From Pseudomonadota bacterium (GTDB lineage: Bacteria; Pseudomonadota; Alphaproteobacteria; Rhodobacterales; Rhodobacteraceae): a DNA stretch of 64,000 nucleotides. Below the pieces are notes generated by a model. It saw only the letters and a program-made list of their open reading frames with translations. It searched no databases and was not told the origin of the DNA. The position numbers and the translations under genes were made by a program. Below, piece after piece: positions 18,887 to 28,591 of this stretch. The stretch is taken from contig CAUJIU010000053.1 of NCBI GenBank assembly GCA_963205075.1, positions 1 to 64,000 on the forward strand, in the 5' to 3' direction. Position 1 is the stretch's first letter. The number at the start of each line of letters is the position of its first letter.

Positions 18887-19825
18887 ATGAGCCATATCCT
18901 GCACCCGATGCGCAAGGCGCGCCTGCAACGTTCGGAACTGGCGGTTCCGGCCTCCAACCCCGCGATGATCGACAAGGCGGCGGACGGGCCGGCGGATTAC
19001 GTGTTTCTGGATCTGGAAGACGCCATTGCGCCTTCGGAAAAGGTGCAGGCCCGCAAGAACGCCATCCAGGCGCTGAACGACATCGACTGGCGGGCCAGGG
19101 GCAAGACCGTTTCGGTGCGAATCAACGGGCTGGACACCCATTACATGTACCGCGACGTGGTCGATGTGATGGAGCAGGCCGGCGACCGGGTCGATACGCT
19201 GCTGGTGCCCAAGGTAGGGGTGACCGGCGATCTCTACATGGTCGAGGCGCTGGTCAACCAGATCGAGCAGGCCAGGGGGTTTTCCACGCGCGTCGGGCTG
19301 GAGGCGCTTATTGAAACCGCCCTCGGCATGGCCAATGTCGAGGCCATTGCCCGGTTTGGCGGCCGGCTGGAGGCCTTGCACTTCGGGGTGGCGGATTTTG
19401 CGGCCTCGATGCGGGCGCGCACGACGAATATCGGCGGGCTGAACCCGCATTATCCCGGCGACCAGTGGCACGCCTCGATCAGTCGCATGGTGGTGGCGTG
19501 CCGGGCCTATGGCTTGCGGGCAATCGACGGGCCGTTTGGCGATTTCAGCGATCCGGAAGGCTACAAGGACGGCGCCAACCGGGCGGCGGCGCTCGGATGC
19601 GAGGGGAAATGGGCCATCCATCCCTCGCAGATTTCCCTGGCCAACGAGGTGTTCTCGCCGCCCGAAGCCGAAGTGACCCGCGCAAGGCGGATCATCGAGG
19701 AACTGCGCAAGGCCGAGGCGATGGGCAAGGGCGCGGCCCAGCTGGACGGGCGGATGATCGATGCCGCCTCCGAACGCATGGCCATGAACGTGCTGGTGCT
19801 GGCAGACGCGATCGCGGCGCGCTAG
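18887..19825 (+). CDS. mcl: L-malyl-CoA lyase
   Basis: 312-residue HpcH/HpaI-family lyase that splits malyl-CoA into glyoxylate and acetyl-CoA. Motifs agree closely with recalled Methylorubrum Mcl: LHRSELAVP-like N-terminus (LQRSELAVPASNP), FLDLEDA, INGLDTHYMYRDVVD, LIETALGMANVEAIA, FGVADFAAS, and RPIDGPFGDFSDP-like RAIDGPFGDFSDP. The Mg-binding acidic residues sit in ALIETA and GVADFA. It follows sgaA by 12 bases and precedes mtkA by 77. Together with malate-CoA ligase it converts malate to glyoxylate plus acetyl-CoA. Confidence 0.93.
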   Translation: MSHILHPMRKARLQRSELAVPASNPAMIDKAADGPADYVFLDLEDAIAPSEKVQARKNAIQALNDIDWRARGKTVSVRINGLDTHYMYRDVVDVMEQAGDRVDTLLVPKVGVTGDLYMVEALVNQIEQARGFSTRVGLEALIETALGMANVEAIARFGGRLEALHFGVADFAASMRARTTNIGGLNPHYPGDQWHASISRMVVACRAYGLRAIDGPFGDFSDPEGYKDGANRAAALGCEGKWAIHPSQISLANEVFSPPEAEVTRARRIIEELRKAEAMGKGAAQLDGRMIDAASERMAMNVLVLADAIAAR

Positions 19826-19902
19826 AGGGCAGGTTTCCGAGCGGACCGTAACGGGCAGGCCACTGGATTTGCACCAGAAAATCGTGGGGCGAGGGGGACA
19901 AG

Positions 19903-21090
19903 TTGGATATTCACGAATATCAGGCCAAGGAGATACTGGCGCGTTTCGGCGTGCAGGTGCCGCGGGGCGGGCTGGCCTACAGCCCTGAACAGGCCGGCTA
20001 CCGGGCGCGGGAACTGGGCGGCAATGCCTGGGTCGTCAAGGCGCAGATCCATTCCGGCGGGCGCGGGGCTGCGGGCGGCGTCAAGCTGTGCAAGACCCCC
20101 GACGAGGTGCATGCCTTCGCGGCCACCTTGTTTGGCAGGCAGCTCGTCACCAAGCAGACGGACGCCAATGGCAAGGGCGTCTACCGCGTCTGGGTCGAGG
20201 GCGCCTCGGACATCGCCCGGGAGCTCTATCTCGGCTTCGTTCTCGACCGCAAATCCGAACGCATCATGATCGTGGCCTCTGCCCATGGCGGGATGGAGAT
20301 CGAGGATCTGGCGGACAAGGACCCGGCCTCGCTGTGCCGCATGACCATAGACCCTGCCGCTGGTCTGTCCGAGTTTCAGGCCCGCGAACTGGCCTTTCAA
20401 CTGGGCCTGAAGGGCGGCCAGATCGCCCAGATGGTCACCACTTTGCGCGCCTGCTATCGCGCCTACCGCGACCTCGATGCCGTGATGGTCGAGATCAACC
20501 CCCTGGTCGTCACCGGCGCGGGCGACCTGGTGGCGCTGGATGCCAAGATGAGCTTCGATGCCAACGCCCTGTTCCGGCAGTCGCAGATCGCCGAATTGCG
20601 CGACCGCAGCCAGGAAGACCCGCGCGAAAGCACCGCCTGCGACCACGGGCTGTCCTATGTGGGTCTTGACGGCGATATCGGCTGCATCATCAACGGCGCG
20701 GGCCTGGCGATGGCCACGATGGACATGATCAAGCTGGCCGGCGGCGAGCCTGCCAACTTCCTCGATATCGGCGGCGGCGCGTCGCCCGAACGGGTGGTGC
20801 GGGCCTTTCGCACCGTGCTGGCGCATGGAGATGTCTCGGTGGTTCTGGTCAACATCTTTGCCGGCATCAACCGCTGCGACTGGGTCGCGCAAGGCGTGGT
20901 GCAGGCCTACAAGGAAGTGGGCCTGACCATCCCCGTGGTGGTGCGACTGGCGGGCACCAATGTCGAGGCGGGCAAGGCCATCATCAAGGCCTCAGGCCTG
21001 CCGCTGATCAGCGCCGACTCGCTGGCCGAGGCCGCCGCCGCCGCCATTGCCGCGCGCCCCCCGCAACCCGTCGCGCCCCACGCAGCCTGA
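19903..21090 (+). CDS. mtkA: Malate-CoA ligase, beta subunit
   Basis: 395-residue ATP-grasp subunit of the succinyl-CoA synthetase superfamily. The start is a TTG at 19903 with GAGGGGG upstream; the standard N-terminus [12 protein letters not shown] begins exactly there. ATP-grasp features [24 protein letters not shown] and the [15 protein letters not shown] segment are present. Neighbouring mcl and sgaA, and many segments shared with recalled Methylorubrum MtkA (such as [13 protein letters not shown] and GGEPANFLD), favour malate thiokinase over succinyl-CoA synthetase. With MtkB it makes malyl-CoA from malate, CoA and ATP. Confidence 0.92.
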   Translation: MDIHEYQAKEILARFGVQVPRGGLAYSPEQAGYRARELGGNAWVVKAQIHSGGRGAAGGVKLCKTPDEVHAFAATLFGRQLVTKQTDANGKGVYRVWVEGASDIARELYLGFVLDRKSERIMIVASAHGGMEIEDLADKDPASLCRMTIDPAAGLSEFQARELAFQLGLKGGQIAQMVTTLRACYRAYRDLDAVMVEINPLVVTGAGDLVALDAKMSFDANALFRQSQIAELRDRSQEDPRESTACDHGLSYVGLDGDIGCIINGAGLAMATMDMIKLAGGEPANFLDIGGGASPERVVRAFRTVLAHGDVSVVLVNIFAGINRCDWVAQGVVQAYKEVGLTIPVVVRLAGTNVEAGKAIIKASGLPLISADSLAEAAAAAIAARPPQPVAPHAA

Positions 21091-21101
21091 ACGAGGACAT
21101 C

Positions 21102-21998
21102 ATGGCCATTCTCATCACCGAACAGACCCGCGTCATCGTGCAAGGGATGTCCGGCCGGATCGGCGCCTTTCATGCCGCCGACATGATCAGGCACGGCACC
21201 AATGTCGTGGGTGGCGTCACCCCCGGCAAGGGCGGCGAAACCCTGCTGGACCGCCCGATCTTCAACACCGTGCGCGAGGCGGTGGCGCAGGCTGGCGCCG
21301 AGGCCTCGCTGATCTTCGTGCCCCCGCCCTTCGCCGCCGATGCGATCATGGAGGCGGCCGATGCCGGCATCAGGACCGCCGTCTGCGTGACCGACGGCAT
21401 TCCCAGCCAGGACATGATGCGGGTCAAGCGGTTCCTGCGCCGCTACCCGGCCGAGCGCAAGCTGCGGCTGATCGGGCCGAACTGCGCGGGCATCATCTCG
21501 CCCGGCAAGGGCTTCATGGGCATCATGCCGCCGCATATCTATCTGGCCGGGCGGGTCGGCATCGTCGGGCGCTCGGGGACGCTGGGCTATGAGGCCGCGG
21601 CGCAGATGCAAGCCCTGGGGATCGGCGTTTCCACCTCGGTTGGCATCGGCGGCGACCCGATCAACGGCTCGAGTTTCCGTGACATACTGGAGCTGTTCGA
21701 GGCCGACCCCGAGACCGATGCCGTCATGATGATCGGTGAGATCGGCGGCCCGCAGGAGGCCGAGGCCGCCGCCTATTCCCGCGACCACATGAGCAAGCCC
21801 GTCGTCGCCTATATCGCGGGACTGTCGGCGCCCAAGGGCCGCAAGATGGGCCATGCCGGGGCCATCGTGTCGGCGTTTGGCGAAAGCGCGCAGGAAAAGG
21901 TCGAAATCCTCGCCGCCGCCGGGATCACCGTGGCGCCCAACCCCTCGGCCATGGGGCAGACGATGGCCATGGTGCTGGCCCGCCATCAGGCCGCGTGA
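21102..21998 (+). CDS. mtkB: Malate-CoA ligase, alpha subunit
   Basis: 298-residue SucD-like subunit with the CoA-binding Rossmann domain at the N-terminus ([16 protein letters not shown]...[14 protein letters not shown]). The phosphohistidine is in [16 protein letters not shown] (about residue 250), and [11 protein letters not shown] lies mid-protein. It follows mtkA by 11 bases and ends the operon, with a hairpin terminator 13 bases after the stop. It completes the two-step conversion malate to malyl-CoA to glyoxylate plus acetyl-CoA. Confidence 0.93.
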   Translation: MAILITEQTRVIVQGMSGRIGAFHAADMIRHGTNVVGGVTPGKGGETLLDRPIFNTVREAVAQAGAEASLIFVPPPFAADAIMEAADAGIRTAVCVTDGIPSQDMMRVKRFLRRYPAERKLRLIGPNCAGIISPGKGFMGIMPPHIYLAGRVGIVGRSGTLGYEAAAQMQALGIGVSTSVGIGGDPINGSSFRDILELFEADPETDAVMMIGEIGGPQEAEAAAYSRDHMSKPVVAYIAGLSAPKGRKMGHAGAIVSAFGESAQEKVEILAAAGITVAPNPSAMGQTMAMVLARHQAA

Positions 21999-22011
21999 CG
22001 CGCCTGCCCCG

Positions 22012-22035
22012 GGGGCGGCACCGCCGCCCCTTGTT
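22012..22035 (+). terminator. Intrinsic terminator after mtkB
   Basis: Stem GGGGCGGC (22012-22019) and GCCGCCCC (22023-22030) with a 3-base ACC loop, followed by TTGTT. It sits 13 bases after the mtkB stop, a normal position for the end of the sgaA-mcl-mtkA-mtkB transcript. Confidence 0.72.
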
Positions 22036-22148
22036 GCGCGGGTCTGCTGATGGCAAGCTGGGCGCGATCATGCGTGACCCGTCGGGTCGCGCCTTTCCGC
22101 CACCGCGCCGCGGCGGCACCACCACTCGGACAGCAAGGAACCTGCCCC

Positions 22149-22871
22149 ATGGCCATGGAATGCGACCCGGTGACCGGTCTGTGCCTTCTGCCGGGGGCAG
22201 AAGCGCCAAGCGGTGACGCCGCTGCCCGCGATCAGATGCAGGTCTATTACGTTGGCGATCCGATGTGTTCCTGGTGCTGGGGCATGTCGCCGGTCATCGA
22301 TGCCCTGGCCCGGCACTGTGAGGACGAGGCGATGGGCTTTCGCCTGGTGATGGGCGGATTGCGGGCCGGCGGCGGCGACCCCTGGAACGATGGCTTTCGC
22401 GACTTTCTCCGGCAGGAATGGACCCATATCGCGGCGCGAACCGGCCAGCCCTTCGGCTTTCGGCTGCTCGAGCGACCCGCATTCACCTACGACACCGAAC
22501 CGGCATGCCGCGCCGTCGTGACCGCGCGCGAGCTTTTCGGCGAGGCGCCCGATGCCAACCGCCGGGAGCTTGCCTTCTTCGCGGCGGTTCAGCGGAAATT
22601 CTATGTCGAGGGCGAAGACCCCAAGGAACCGGGCTTCTACCACGAGATCTGCACGGCCACCGGCATCGAGCCGGCCATATTCGGGGCGCGCTTTGCCAGC
22701 CCCGAATCCCAGGCCGCCACGCGGCAGGACTTCCGGCTGGCGCGGCAACTCGGGGTGCGGGGGTTTCCGACAGTGATGCTGCAGATCCCGGCGGGCCTGC
22801 ATGAGCTGGCGGTGGGCTATGCGTCCTTCGCGGCCCTGCGCGAGCGCATCCGGCAGCTCTCCAGGGTCTGA
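22149..22871 (+). CDS. DsbA-family (FrnE-like) thioredoxin-fold protein
   Basis: 240-residue thioredoxin-fold protein with the active-site CxxC as Cys-Ser-Trp-Cys in VGDPMCSWCWGMSP, typical of the cytosolic DsbA/FrnE group. No signal peptide is visible; the short N-terminal extension contains two further cysteines (MAMECDPVTGLCLLP). The cis-proline loop is GVRGFPTVML. ATG at 22149 is chosen over longer readings because it gives a compact N-terminus near an AAGGA site. It stands after the mtk terminator and has its own upstream region. Substrate unknown; FrnE-like proteins act as disulfide isomerases in stress responses. Confidence 0.82.
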   Translation: MAMECDPVTGLCLLPGAEAPSGDAAARDQMQVYYVGDPMCSWCWGMSPVIDALARHCEDEAMGFRLVMGGLRAGGGDPWNDGFRDFLRQEWTHIAARTGQPFGFRLLERPAFTYDTEPACRAVVTARELFGEAPDANRRELAFFAAVQRKFYVEGEDPKEPGFYHEICTATGIEPAIFGARFASPESQAATRQDFRLARQLGVRGFPTVMLQIPAGLHELAVGYASFAALRERIRQLSRV

Positions 22872-23174
22872 CCGCACCTCGCGGCCCGCGGCGGCTGGCC
22901 GGAGGGTTGAGAAAACCCGAATGCAGCCCTCAGCCTTTCCTGCTTGATCGGGTGCGGCAATCGCCCTTGTGTTTCGGGCAAGGTGCCGCCAGCGGTCCGG
23001 CGTCCGAAGGGGCGCGCGATCCGATATCGGCCCGGAGCAGTTGGAACGCCGATCCTGGTGAGGTTCGACGCCCGGCAGTTGAAATCGGCCCCGGCGGGCA
23101 TGTTCCTGCCACCGGGCCGGGGCACTGGCGGCGCGCCACCGGGGAAGACGCGTCGATAGTTGGGATGCAGTGCC
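22872..23174. other. Intergenic region without recognisable gene
   Basis: 303 bases between the DsbA-like gene and the GMC oxidoreductase. Open frames here lack ribosome sites and protein-like composition. No clear promoter or operator was identified. Confidence 0.5.
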
Positions 23175-24773
23175 ATGGTCTACCAATACGTAATCGTCGG
23201 CGCCGGCTCGGCCGGATGCGTGCTGGCGGACCGGCTGAGCGAGGACCCCGACAATCAGGTCCTGCTGCTGGAGGCCGGTAGCTGGGACCGCAACCCGCTG
23301 ATCCATATTCCCGCCGCACTTCCGGCCGTGGCCCCGGCGCCGAAACTCAACTGGGGCTATCACACCGAACCGGAGGCCCGGTTGGGCAACCGCCGCCTGT
23401 TCTGGCCGCGCGGCAAGACCGTTGGCGGGTCCAGCTCGATCAACGGCATGGTCTATACCCGCGGCAATCGCGGCGATTACGACCGCTGGGCGGCCCTGGG
23501 GGCCGAGGGCTGGTCCTATGACGAGGTGCTGCCCTATTTCAAGCGGGTCGAGGCCAGCGAGCGCGGCGCCAACAGCTATCACGGGACAAGCGGCCGGCTC
23601 AACGTCACGCGGGCACGGCGGACCTCGCAGCTTTGCGATATGTTCGTCGAGGCCGGCCGGCAGGCGGGTTACAAGTACAGCGACGATTTCAACGGCGAAG
23701 ACCAGGAGGGTTTTGGCGATTTCGACGCGACGGTCTATCGGGGCCGCCGCTGGAGCACCGCGACCGCCTTCCTGCGCCATGCCCGGCCGCGCCGCAACCT
23801 CACGGTCATTACCGCCGCGCTGGCGTCGCGCATCCTGTGGCGGGGGACGCGGGCCGTCGGCGTCGAATACCGCCGGGCCGGCAAGACCGAACGGGCCGAT
23901 TGCGACGGCGAGGTGATCCTGTCGGGCGGCGCGATCAATTCGCCGCAACTGCTGCAATTGTCCGGTGTCGGTCCGGCCGCGCAGCTTCACGGCCTCGGGA
24001 TCAAGGTGGTCGCGGATCGCGCCGGGGTGGGCGAGAACCTGCAAGATCACCTCTGCGTCTGCATCATGTCGCGGATCACCAAGCCGATCAGCCACTACCG
24101 CTGGCTGCATCCGCTGCGCGGCGCGATGGCTGCGGCGCAATATGCCGCCGGGCGCAGGGGCGTCGCGGCGCAGGCGCCGCTTTCCACAGGCGCCTTCCTG
24201 AAAAGCGATCCGGCGCTCGATTTCCCCGACCTGCAACTGCACCTCACGCCGGCGCTGGTCACCAGTCACGACAGCTCCTGGCCCAAAGAGCACGGCCTGA
24301 CGATCTATGTGAACCACGGCAATCCCAGGAGCCGCGGGTCGGTGCGCATCGCCAGCGCCGATGCCGGCGATCACCCGAGGATCTTTGCCAATTACCTGTC
24401 GGCACCCGAAGACCTGCCGATCCTGCGCCAAGGGGTCAGGATGACCCGCGAGGTGCTGGCGCAATCCGCCTTCGACGATGCAAGGGGCGAGGGTATCGCC
24501 CTGCCGCATGGCCGCGTGACCGATGCGGATATCGACGATTTCATCCGCGACGGCGGCGAAACCGTCTATCACCCGGTCGGCAGCTGCCGGATGGGCAGCG
24601 ATGCCGATGCGGTGGTGGACACCCGGCTGCGGGTCAACGGGGTCGAGGGGCTGCGCGTGGTCGATGCCTCGGTCATTCCGGCACTGATCAACGGCAATAC
24701 CAATGCCCCGACGATCATGATCGCCGACCGCGCCGCCGACATGATCCTGGCCAAAGGTGGTCCGGCCCGCTAG
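23175..24773 (+). CDS. GMC-family oxidoreductase (choline dehydrogenase-like)
   Basis: 532-residue FAD enzyme. The N-terminal ADP-binding motif is [15 protein letters not shown], followed by the GMC signature region [21 protein letters not shown] and the second signature [16 protein letters not shown]. The C-terminal active-site histidine is in [10 protein letters not shown], with the partner Asn in INGNTNAPT. Length and motifs fit alcohol dehydrogenases of the BetA group. The ATG at 23175 is chosen over an upstream TTG. It converges with the LuxR gene and shares a CTAG with its stop. The nearby aminotransferase and betaine-type importer suggest an amino-alcohol or choline-like substrate, which is inference. 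Confidence 0.9.
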   Translation: MVYQYVIVGAGSAGCVLADRLSEDPDNQVLLLEAGSWDRNPLIHIPAALPAVAPAPKLNWGYHTEPEARLGNRRLFWPRGKTVGGSSSINGMVYTRGNRGDYDRWAALGAEGWSYDEVLPYFKRVEASERGANSYHGTSGRLNVTRARRTSQLCDMFVEAGRQAGYKYSDDFNGEDQEGFGDFDATVYRGRRWSTATAFLRHARPRRNLTVITAALASRILWRGTRAVGVEYRRAGKTERADCDGEVILSGGAINSPQLLQLSGVGPAAQLHGLGIKVVADRAGVGENLQDHLCVCIMSRITKPISHYRWLHPLRGAMAAAQYAAGRRGVAAQAPLSTGAFLKSDPALDFPDLQLHLTPALVTSHDSSWPKEHGLTIYVNHGNPRSRGSVRIASADAGDHPRIFANYLSAPEDLPILRQGVRMTREVLAQSAFDDARGEGIALPHGRVTDADIDDFIRDGGETVYHPVGSCRMGSDADAVVDTRLRVNGVEGLRVVDASVIPALINGNTNAPTIMIADRAADMILAKGGPAR

Positions 24774-25630
24774 GCGGCGCGACCGGGACGGGCGGACCCG
24801 CCATCATGGCCCGGATCCGGGGCGCCCATGCCTGCCTGCGGCGTGCCCAGCAGCGGGAACAGCAGCGCGAACAGTTCCGCCTGCGAGGAGATCGCGCATT
24901 TGCGGTACAACTGGCGGCGCAGCACCTTGACGGTCTGGGGGCTGATGCCCAGCCTGAGGCCGATCGAGACCGTCGAATGACCCCGCAGGACCAGTAGCGC
25001 CACCTCGGCCTGTCGCGGGCTCAGGCGGATCCCGCGCTCGCTTTCGGCGGCCTCGGCCAGCTGGCGCATCACGACGGTGTCGTCAAACACCCCGGTCGAT
25101 TTCAGCGTCGACCACTGCGCCCTGGCCAGCGCACAGACAACCGGCGCAATGAGCCGGGCCTGCCTGACCTCGGCGCGGCTGAATTTGCGTTGCGAGGTGC
25201 TGTCGCGGCCAAGGGTTATCTGAACGGATACGCCGGCACTTGGCATGACGTGGAAAACCGCTTCGTCCAGCATCGAGGTTCCGCGGTAGTACTCCAGATA
25301 ATACTGATGTTTCAGGAACTTGTCCGGTGCGGATTCGGACAGCATATAGGCGCCCTGTTCGGCGCGCTGGACGTGCAGTTCGTGAAACGGGTCCAGCAGA
25401 TAGGCGCGGCTGCGGTAATCGGTCTGTATTCTGGCATGGACCCGCGGTTCCGAGGAATAGGCAGCCAGGATCTCCGGCAACTGGTTCTGATAGAAGGCCA
25501 GGATGGTGAAATTGTCGAAGGCCAGATGGCACCCGACCCAATCGCGCAAGGCGCTCAGGAACCCCTCGGTCGAAAGCGCGTCAATGGCCAGGCCCAGTTG
25601 GGTTTCGGCGGAGTCCGGTTGCACCGACAT
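24770..25630 (-). CDS. LuxR-type transcriptional regulator
   Basis: 286 residues. The N-terminal 190 or so residues form a sensory domain of unclear family (with an ILAFYQNQLPEILAAY segment). The C-terminal LuxR/GerE helix-turn-helix is clear: LSPRQAEVALLVLRGHSTVSIGLRLGISPQTVKVLRRQLYRK. A glycine- and proline-rich tail follows. The stop overlaps that of the convergent GMC gene at CTAG. Its start is 14 bases from a perfect 16-base palindrome, suggesting autoregulation. It diverges from the class III aminotransferase and probably controls the surrounding uptake and oxidation genes. Confidence 0.87.
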   Translation of the reverse strand: MSVQPDSAETQLGLAIDALSTEGFLSALRDWVGCHLAFDNFTILAFYQNQLPEILAAYSSEPRVHARIQTDYRSRAYLLDPFHELHVQRAEQGAYMLSESAPDKFLKHQYYLEYYRGTSMLDEAVFHVMPSAGVSVQITLGRDSTSQRKFSRAEVRQARLIAPVVCALARAQWSTLKSTGVFDDTVVMRQLAEAAESERGIRLSPRQAEVALLVLRGHSTVSIGLRLGISPQTVKVLRRQLYRKCAISSQAELFALLFPLLGTPQAGMGAPDPGHDGGSARPGRAA

Positions 25631-25644
25631 GTCATAACCCTCTG

Positions 25645-25660
25645 GGGGTATATACCCCCG
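25645..25660. promoter_or_regulatory. Perfect palindrome at the luxR/aminotransferase divergent promoter
   Basis: GGGGGTATATACCCCC is a 16-base perfect palindrome, 14 bases upstream of the LuxR-type start (25630) and 98 bases upstream of the aminotransferase start (25758). Position and symmetry suggest an operator for the LuxR-type protein, whose family binds dyad sites. No second copy was seen in the window. Confidence 0.65.
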
Positions 25661-25757
25661 AAACAGACGGATCGTAAACTAATTCCGGCATTCAGGGACT
25701 ACCCACGCCCGACCTGCGCCAGTGTGTCAGGCCGAAAATGCGAGCGGGAGAGCGACG

Positions 25758-27161
25758 ATGGACATTCGGAATTTCAACTATGACACGGAAGCGATCCGCA
25801 AGAAGGACCGCGACCACTTTCTGCATCCCTTCACGGATTTCGCGACCTTCAAGGACGAGGGGTCGATGGTCGTGGTCGACTCCGAGGGCCCCTACATCTT
25901 CGATTCCGAAGGCAACCGCTATCTGGACGGGGTAGGCGGGCTGTGGTGCGTCAACGTCGGCTACAATCGCGGCGAGATCGCCGACGCGATGGCCGACCAG
26001 GCGCGGCGCATGGTGTTCTATTCGCCGTTCGGGGCGCAGACCTCGATTCCGGCCGCCGAACTGGCCGCCAAGCTGGCGCAACTGGCTCCCGGCTCACTCA
26101 ACCACGTGTTCTTCGGCACCGGCGGCTCGATGGCCAACGATTCCGCCGCGCGGATCATCCATTTCTACTTCAACCAGCTGGGCAAGCCGACCAAGAAGAA
26201 GTTCATCACCAGGCACGATGGCTATCACGGCTCCACCTATCTGACGATGACGCTGACCGGGGTGGCGTTTGACCATATCGGCTTCGATCTTGCCCCCGAT
26301 CTGGTGCACCGCATCGCCAATCCAAACCCCTACCGGCGCCCAGAGGGCATGTCGATGGACGCATTCCTCGACAGTCTGATGGCCGAATTCGAGGCCAAGA
26401 TCCTTGAACTCGGCCCCGACAATGTCGCCGCCTTCTTCGCCGAGCCGATCATGGGGGCGGGCGGGGTGATCGTGCCGCCGCCGGGCTATCACAAGCGCAC
26501 CAAGGAGATCTGCGAGAAATACGGCATGCTCTATGTCTCGGACGAGGTGGTCACCGCCTTTGGCCGGCTCGGGCATTTCTTCGCCTCCAGGGACATGTTC
26601 GGCATCGAGCCGGATATCATCGTTGCCGCCAAGGGTCTGACCTCGGGCTATGCGCCGCTTTCGGCGACCATCCTGAGCGACCAGATCTATGACGTGATCA
26701 GCGTGCCGCAGGCGGATGGCGCCATGTTCACCCACGGCTTCACCTTTTCCGGCCACCCGGTCTGTTGTGCCGCGGCGCTGAAGAACATCGAGATCATCGA
26801 GCGCGAGGACCTGTGCGGGCATATCCGCAAGGTCGGTCCCTATCTGGAACGCAAGCTGGCAGAGCTCGATGACCTCGAGATCGTCGGCGATGTCCGCGGC
26901 AGCCATTTCATGATGTGCATCGAAAGCGTCGCCGACAAGGTGACCAAGGAGCTGCTGGCGCCCGAGGCGCGGGTCGGCAAACGGATCGCCGATGCCTGCC
27001 AGAAACGCGGACTGATCGTGCGTCCGATCGCCCATCTCAACGTGATGTCGCCGCCGCTGATCCTGACGGAAGCGCAGATCGACGAGATGGTCGGGATCCT
27101 GCGCGATGCAATCGTCGAGGTCACCCAGGGCCTCAGGCGCGAAGGTTTCCTCAAGCCCTGA
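25758..27161 (+). CDS. Class III PLP-dependent aminotransferase
   Basis: 467-residue omega-aminotransferase. The start MDIRNFNYDTEAIRKKD at 25758 follows a GGGAGAG site. PLP-binding features are present: GTGGSMANDSAARI, the HDGYHGSTYLTM region, SDEVVTAFGR with the cofactor Asp, and the Schiff-base lysine in AAKGLTSGYAPL. Its length and the long N-terminus fit the taurine/putrescine/beta-alanine-pyruvate group; the exact amine is not visible. The divergent LuxR regulator, the GMC dehydrogenase and the betaine-type ABC importer downstream suggest it acts on an imported amine or amino acid. Confidence 0.9.
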   Translation: MDIRNFNYDTEAIRKKDRDHFLHPFTDFATFKDEGSMVVVDSEGPYIFDSEGNRYLDGVGGLWCVNVGYNRGEIADAMADQARRMVFYSPFGAQTSIPAAELAAKLAQLAPGSLNHVFFGTGGSMANDSAARIIHFYFNQLGKPTKKKFITRHDGYHGSTYLTMTLTGVAFDHIGFDLAPDLVHRIANPNPYRRPEGMSMDAFLDSLMAEFEAKILELGPDNVAAFFAEPIMGAGGVIVPPPGYHKRTKEICEKYGMLYVSDEVVTAFGRLGHFFASRDMFGIEPDIIVAAKGLTSGYAPLSATILSDQIYDVISVPQADGAMFTHGFTFSGHPVCCAAALKNIEIIEREDLCGHIRKVGPYLERKLAELDDLEIVGDVRGSHFMMCIESVADKVTKELLAPEARVGKRIADACQKRGLIVRPIAHLNVMSPPLILTEAQIDEMVGILRDAIVEVTQGLRREGFLKP

Positions 27162-27545
27162 AACCGGGCGCGCCCGCGCCCATCACACCAGCAGAAAGCG
27201 GACCGAGCCCTGGTTGATCTGACCCAAGACGCCAACAAGACCCGCGCCGCCTTCGAACAAGGCCATCGGCAGGGCATGGCGACGGGGCACCGCAAGACGA
27301 CAGGCCGCCCGTTCCGGCTGTTGCCCATGCCGCCTGCCGGAGCGGCCCGGTACCTGCATCGCGCGCAAGATCACCCGGAACAAGACCCGGAAACCGGACG
27401 CCGGCCCGCAGCGCCGGCCGGGTCAGAAATCCTGATGTGGGCATTCGGAAATTCAAGCTACCTGCTCCGTCCCACAAGTTTAGCCTTCCAGCATCAGGGA
27501 CCAAGCTGCGGAACAGGTTGCATCAACAACAAGGAGTATAACCCA
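27162..27545. other. Intergenic region, no recognisable gene
   Basis: 384 bases between the aminotransferase and the importer binding protein. Short open frames exist on both strands but none has a ribosome site or recognisable protein. The last 100 bases are less GC-rich and carry AAGGAG ahead of the binding-protein start, so the importer promoter probably lies here; no clear -10/-35 pair was picked out. Confidence 0.5.
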
Positions 27546-28514
27546 ATGGGAAGCAAGGAAAAATCAAGGTTCACATTCACCAGGCGACTGGTTGGTGCGG
27601 CCGCATTGGCGGCGAGCATGGCCATCGGGATCGGATTGCCGGTCGCATCGGCCCAGGCCGAAGTGCCGGAATCGAACGACCCGATCCGCATTTCCCTGCA
27701 TGACTGGACCGGCAGCGTGTTCACCTCGACGCTGGCGGCGCGGATTCTGGGCGAGATGGGCTACAATGTCGAACTGATCCCGATCGACGCGGCGGCGGTG
27801 AACTCGGCGCTGGAATCGGGCGACATCACCTTTCAGACCGAGGCCTGGACCAGCGTTCACCCCGAAGTGGCGGGCCTGATCGCGGAAGGTCGCTACACCA
27901 ATGTCGGCGAAACCGGACTGGTGGGCATGGACCGCTGGTGGTACCCGGCCTATGTCGAAGACCTCTGCCCCGGGCTGCCCGACTACACGGCGCTGAACGA
28001 CTGCGCCTCGGTATTCGCCACCGCCGAGACCGGCGACAAGGGCCGGCTGTTGCTCTATTCCGCCGACTGGGGCGGCAATGACGACGAGCGCGTCGCCAGC
28101 CTGGGCCTCAACTACCAGATCGTCCGCGTCGGGTCCGAGGCCGCCCTGCTGGCCGAGGTGCAATCGGCAGTGCAGCGTCAGGCGCCGATCCTGGCCTGGC
28201 TCTACGAGCCGCATTGGGCGCCGGTCAAGTTCGATGGCCGCTATGTCGAACTGCCGCCCTATACCGAGGAATGCGCCGCATCGGGACGCTACGATTGCGA
28301 AAAGCCCTCGGGGCCGATCCTGAAGCTGGCCTGGAACGGCATGGCCGACAAATGGCCCGCCGCCTTCGCCGCGATGCAGAAGTTTACCCTCAGCAATCGG
28401 GAATATGGCGAAGTGATCCAGCAGGTCGATCTGGACGGGGTGCCGATGGACGATGTGGTTGACGCCTGGATGGCGGAAAACACCGATCGCTGGTCGGCCT
28501 GGATCGCCCAGTAA
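27546..28514 (+). CDS. Quaternary-amine ABC transporter binding protein (OpuAC/ProX type)
   Basis: 322 residues with a signal peptide (FTRRLVGAAALAASMAIGIGL, cut near AQA-EV). The mature part belongs to the glycine betaine/proline-type periplasmic binding family, with aromatic-rich ligand segments (LHDWTGSVFTS; MDRWWYPAY; YEPHWAPVKFDGRYVELPPY) that form Trp cages in such proteins. Start at 27546 is preceded by AAGGAG. It is followed by the fused permease and ATPase. Ligand not determined; betaine, choline or a related compound is likely. Confidence 0.9.
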   Translation: MGSKEKSRFTFTRRLVGAAALAASMAIGIGLPVASAQAEVPESNDPIRISLHDWTGSVFTSTLAARILGEMGYNVELIPIDAAAVNSALESGDITFQTEAWTSVHPEVAGLIAEGRYTNVGETGLVGMDRWWYPAYVEDLCPGLPDYTALNDCASVFATAETGDKGRLLLYSADWGGNDDERVASLGLNYQIVRVGSEAALLAEVQSAVQRQAPILAWLYEPHWAPVKFDGRYVELPPYTEECAASGRYDCEKPSGPILKLAWNGMADKWPAAFAAMQKFTLSNREYGEVIQQVDLDGVPMDDVVDAWMAENTDRWSAWIAQ

Positions 28515-28591
28515 CCCACGCAAATGCGGCATCCGCAGGAACGATCCTGCCGGGTGCCGCAGCAGTCTTGACGGCCAACGACGATCGGAAC

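Noticed and set aside
19903-21998. Succinyl-CoA synthetase sucCD
   Set aside because: The genes follow sgaA and mcl, and the sequence blocks agree with recalled MtkA. No TCA-cycle genes such as mdh or sucAB adjoin them.
27162-27504. Small genes in the gap before the betaine-type importer
   Set aside because: Short open frames on both strands lack ribosome sites and recognisable protein composition.
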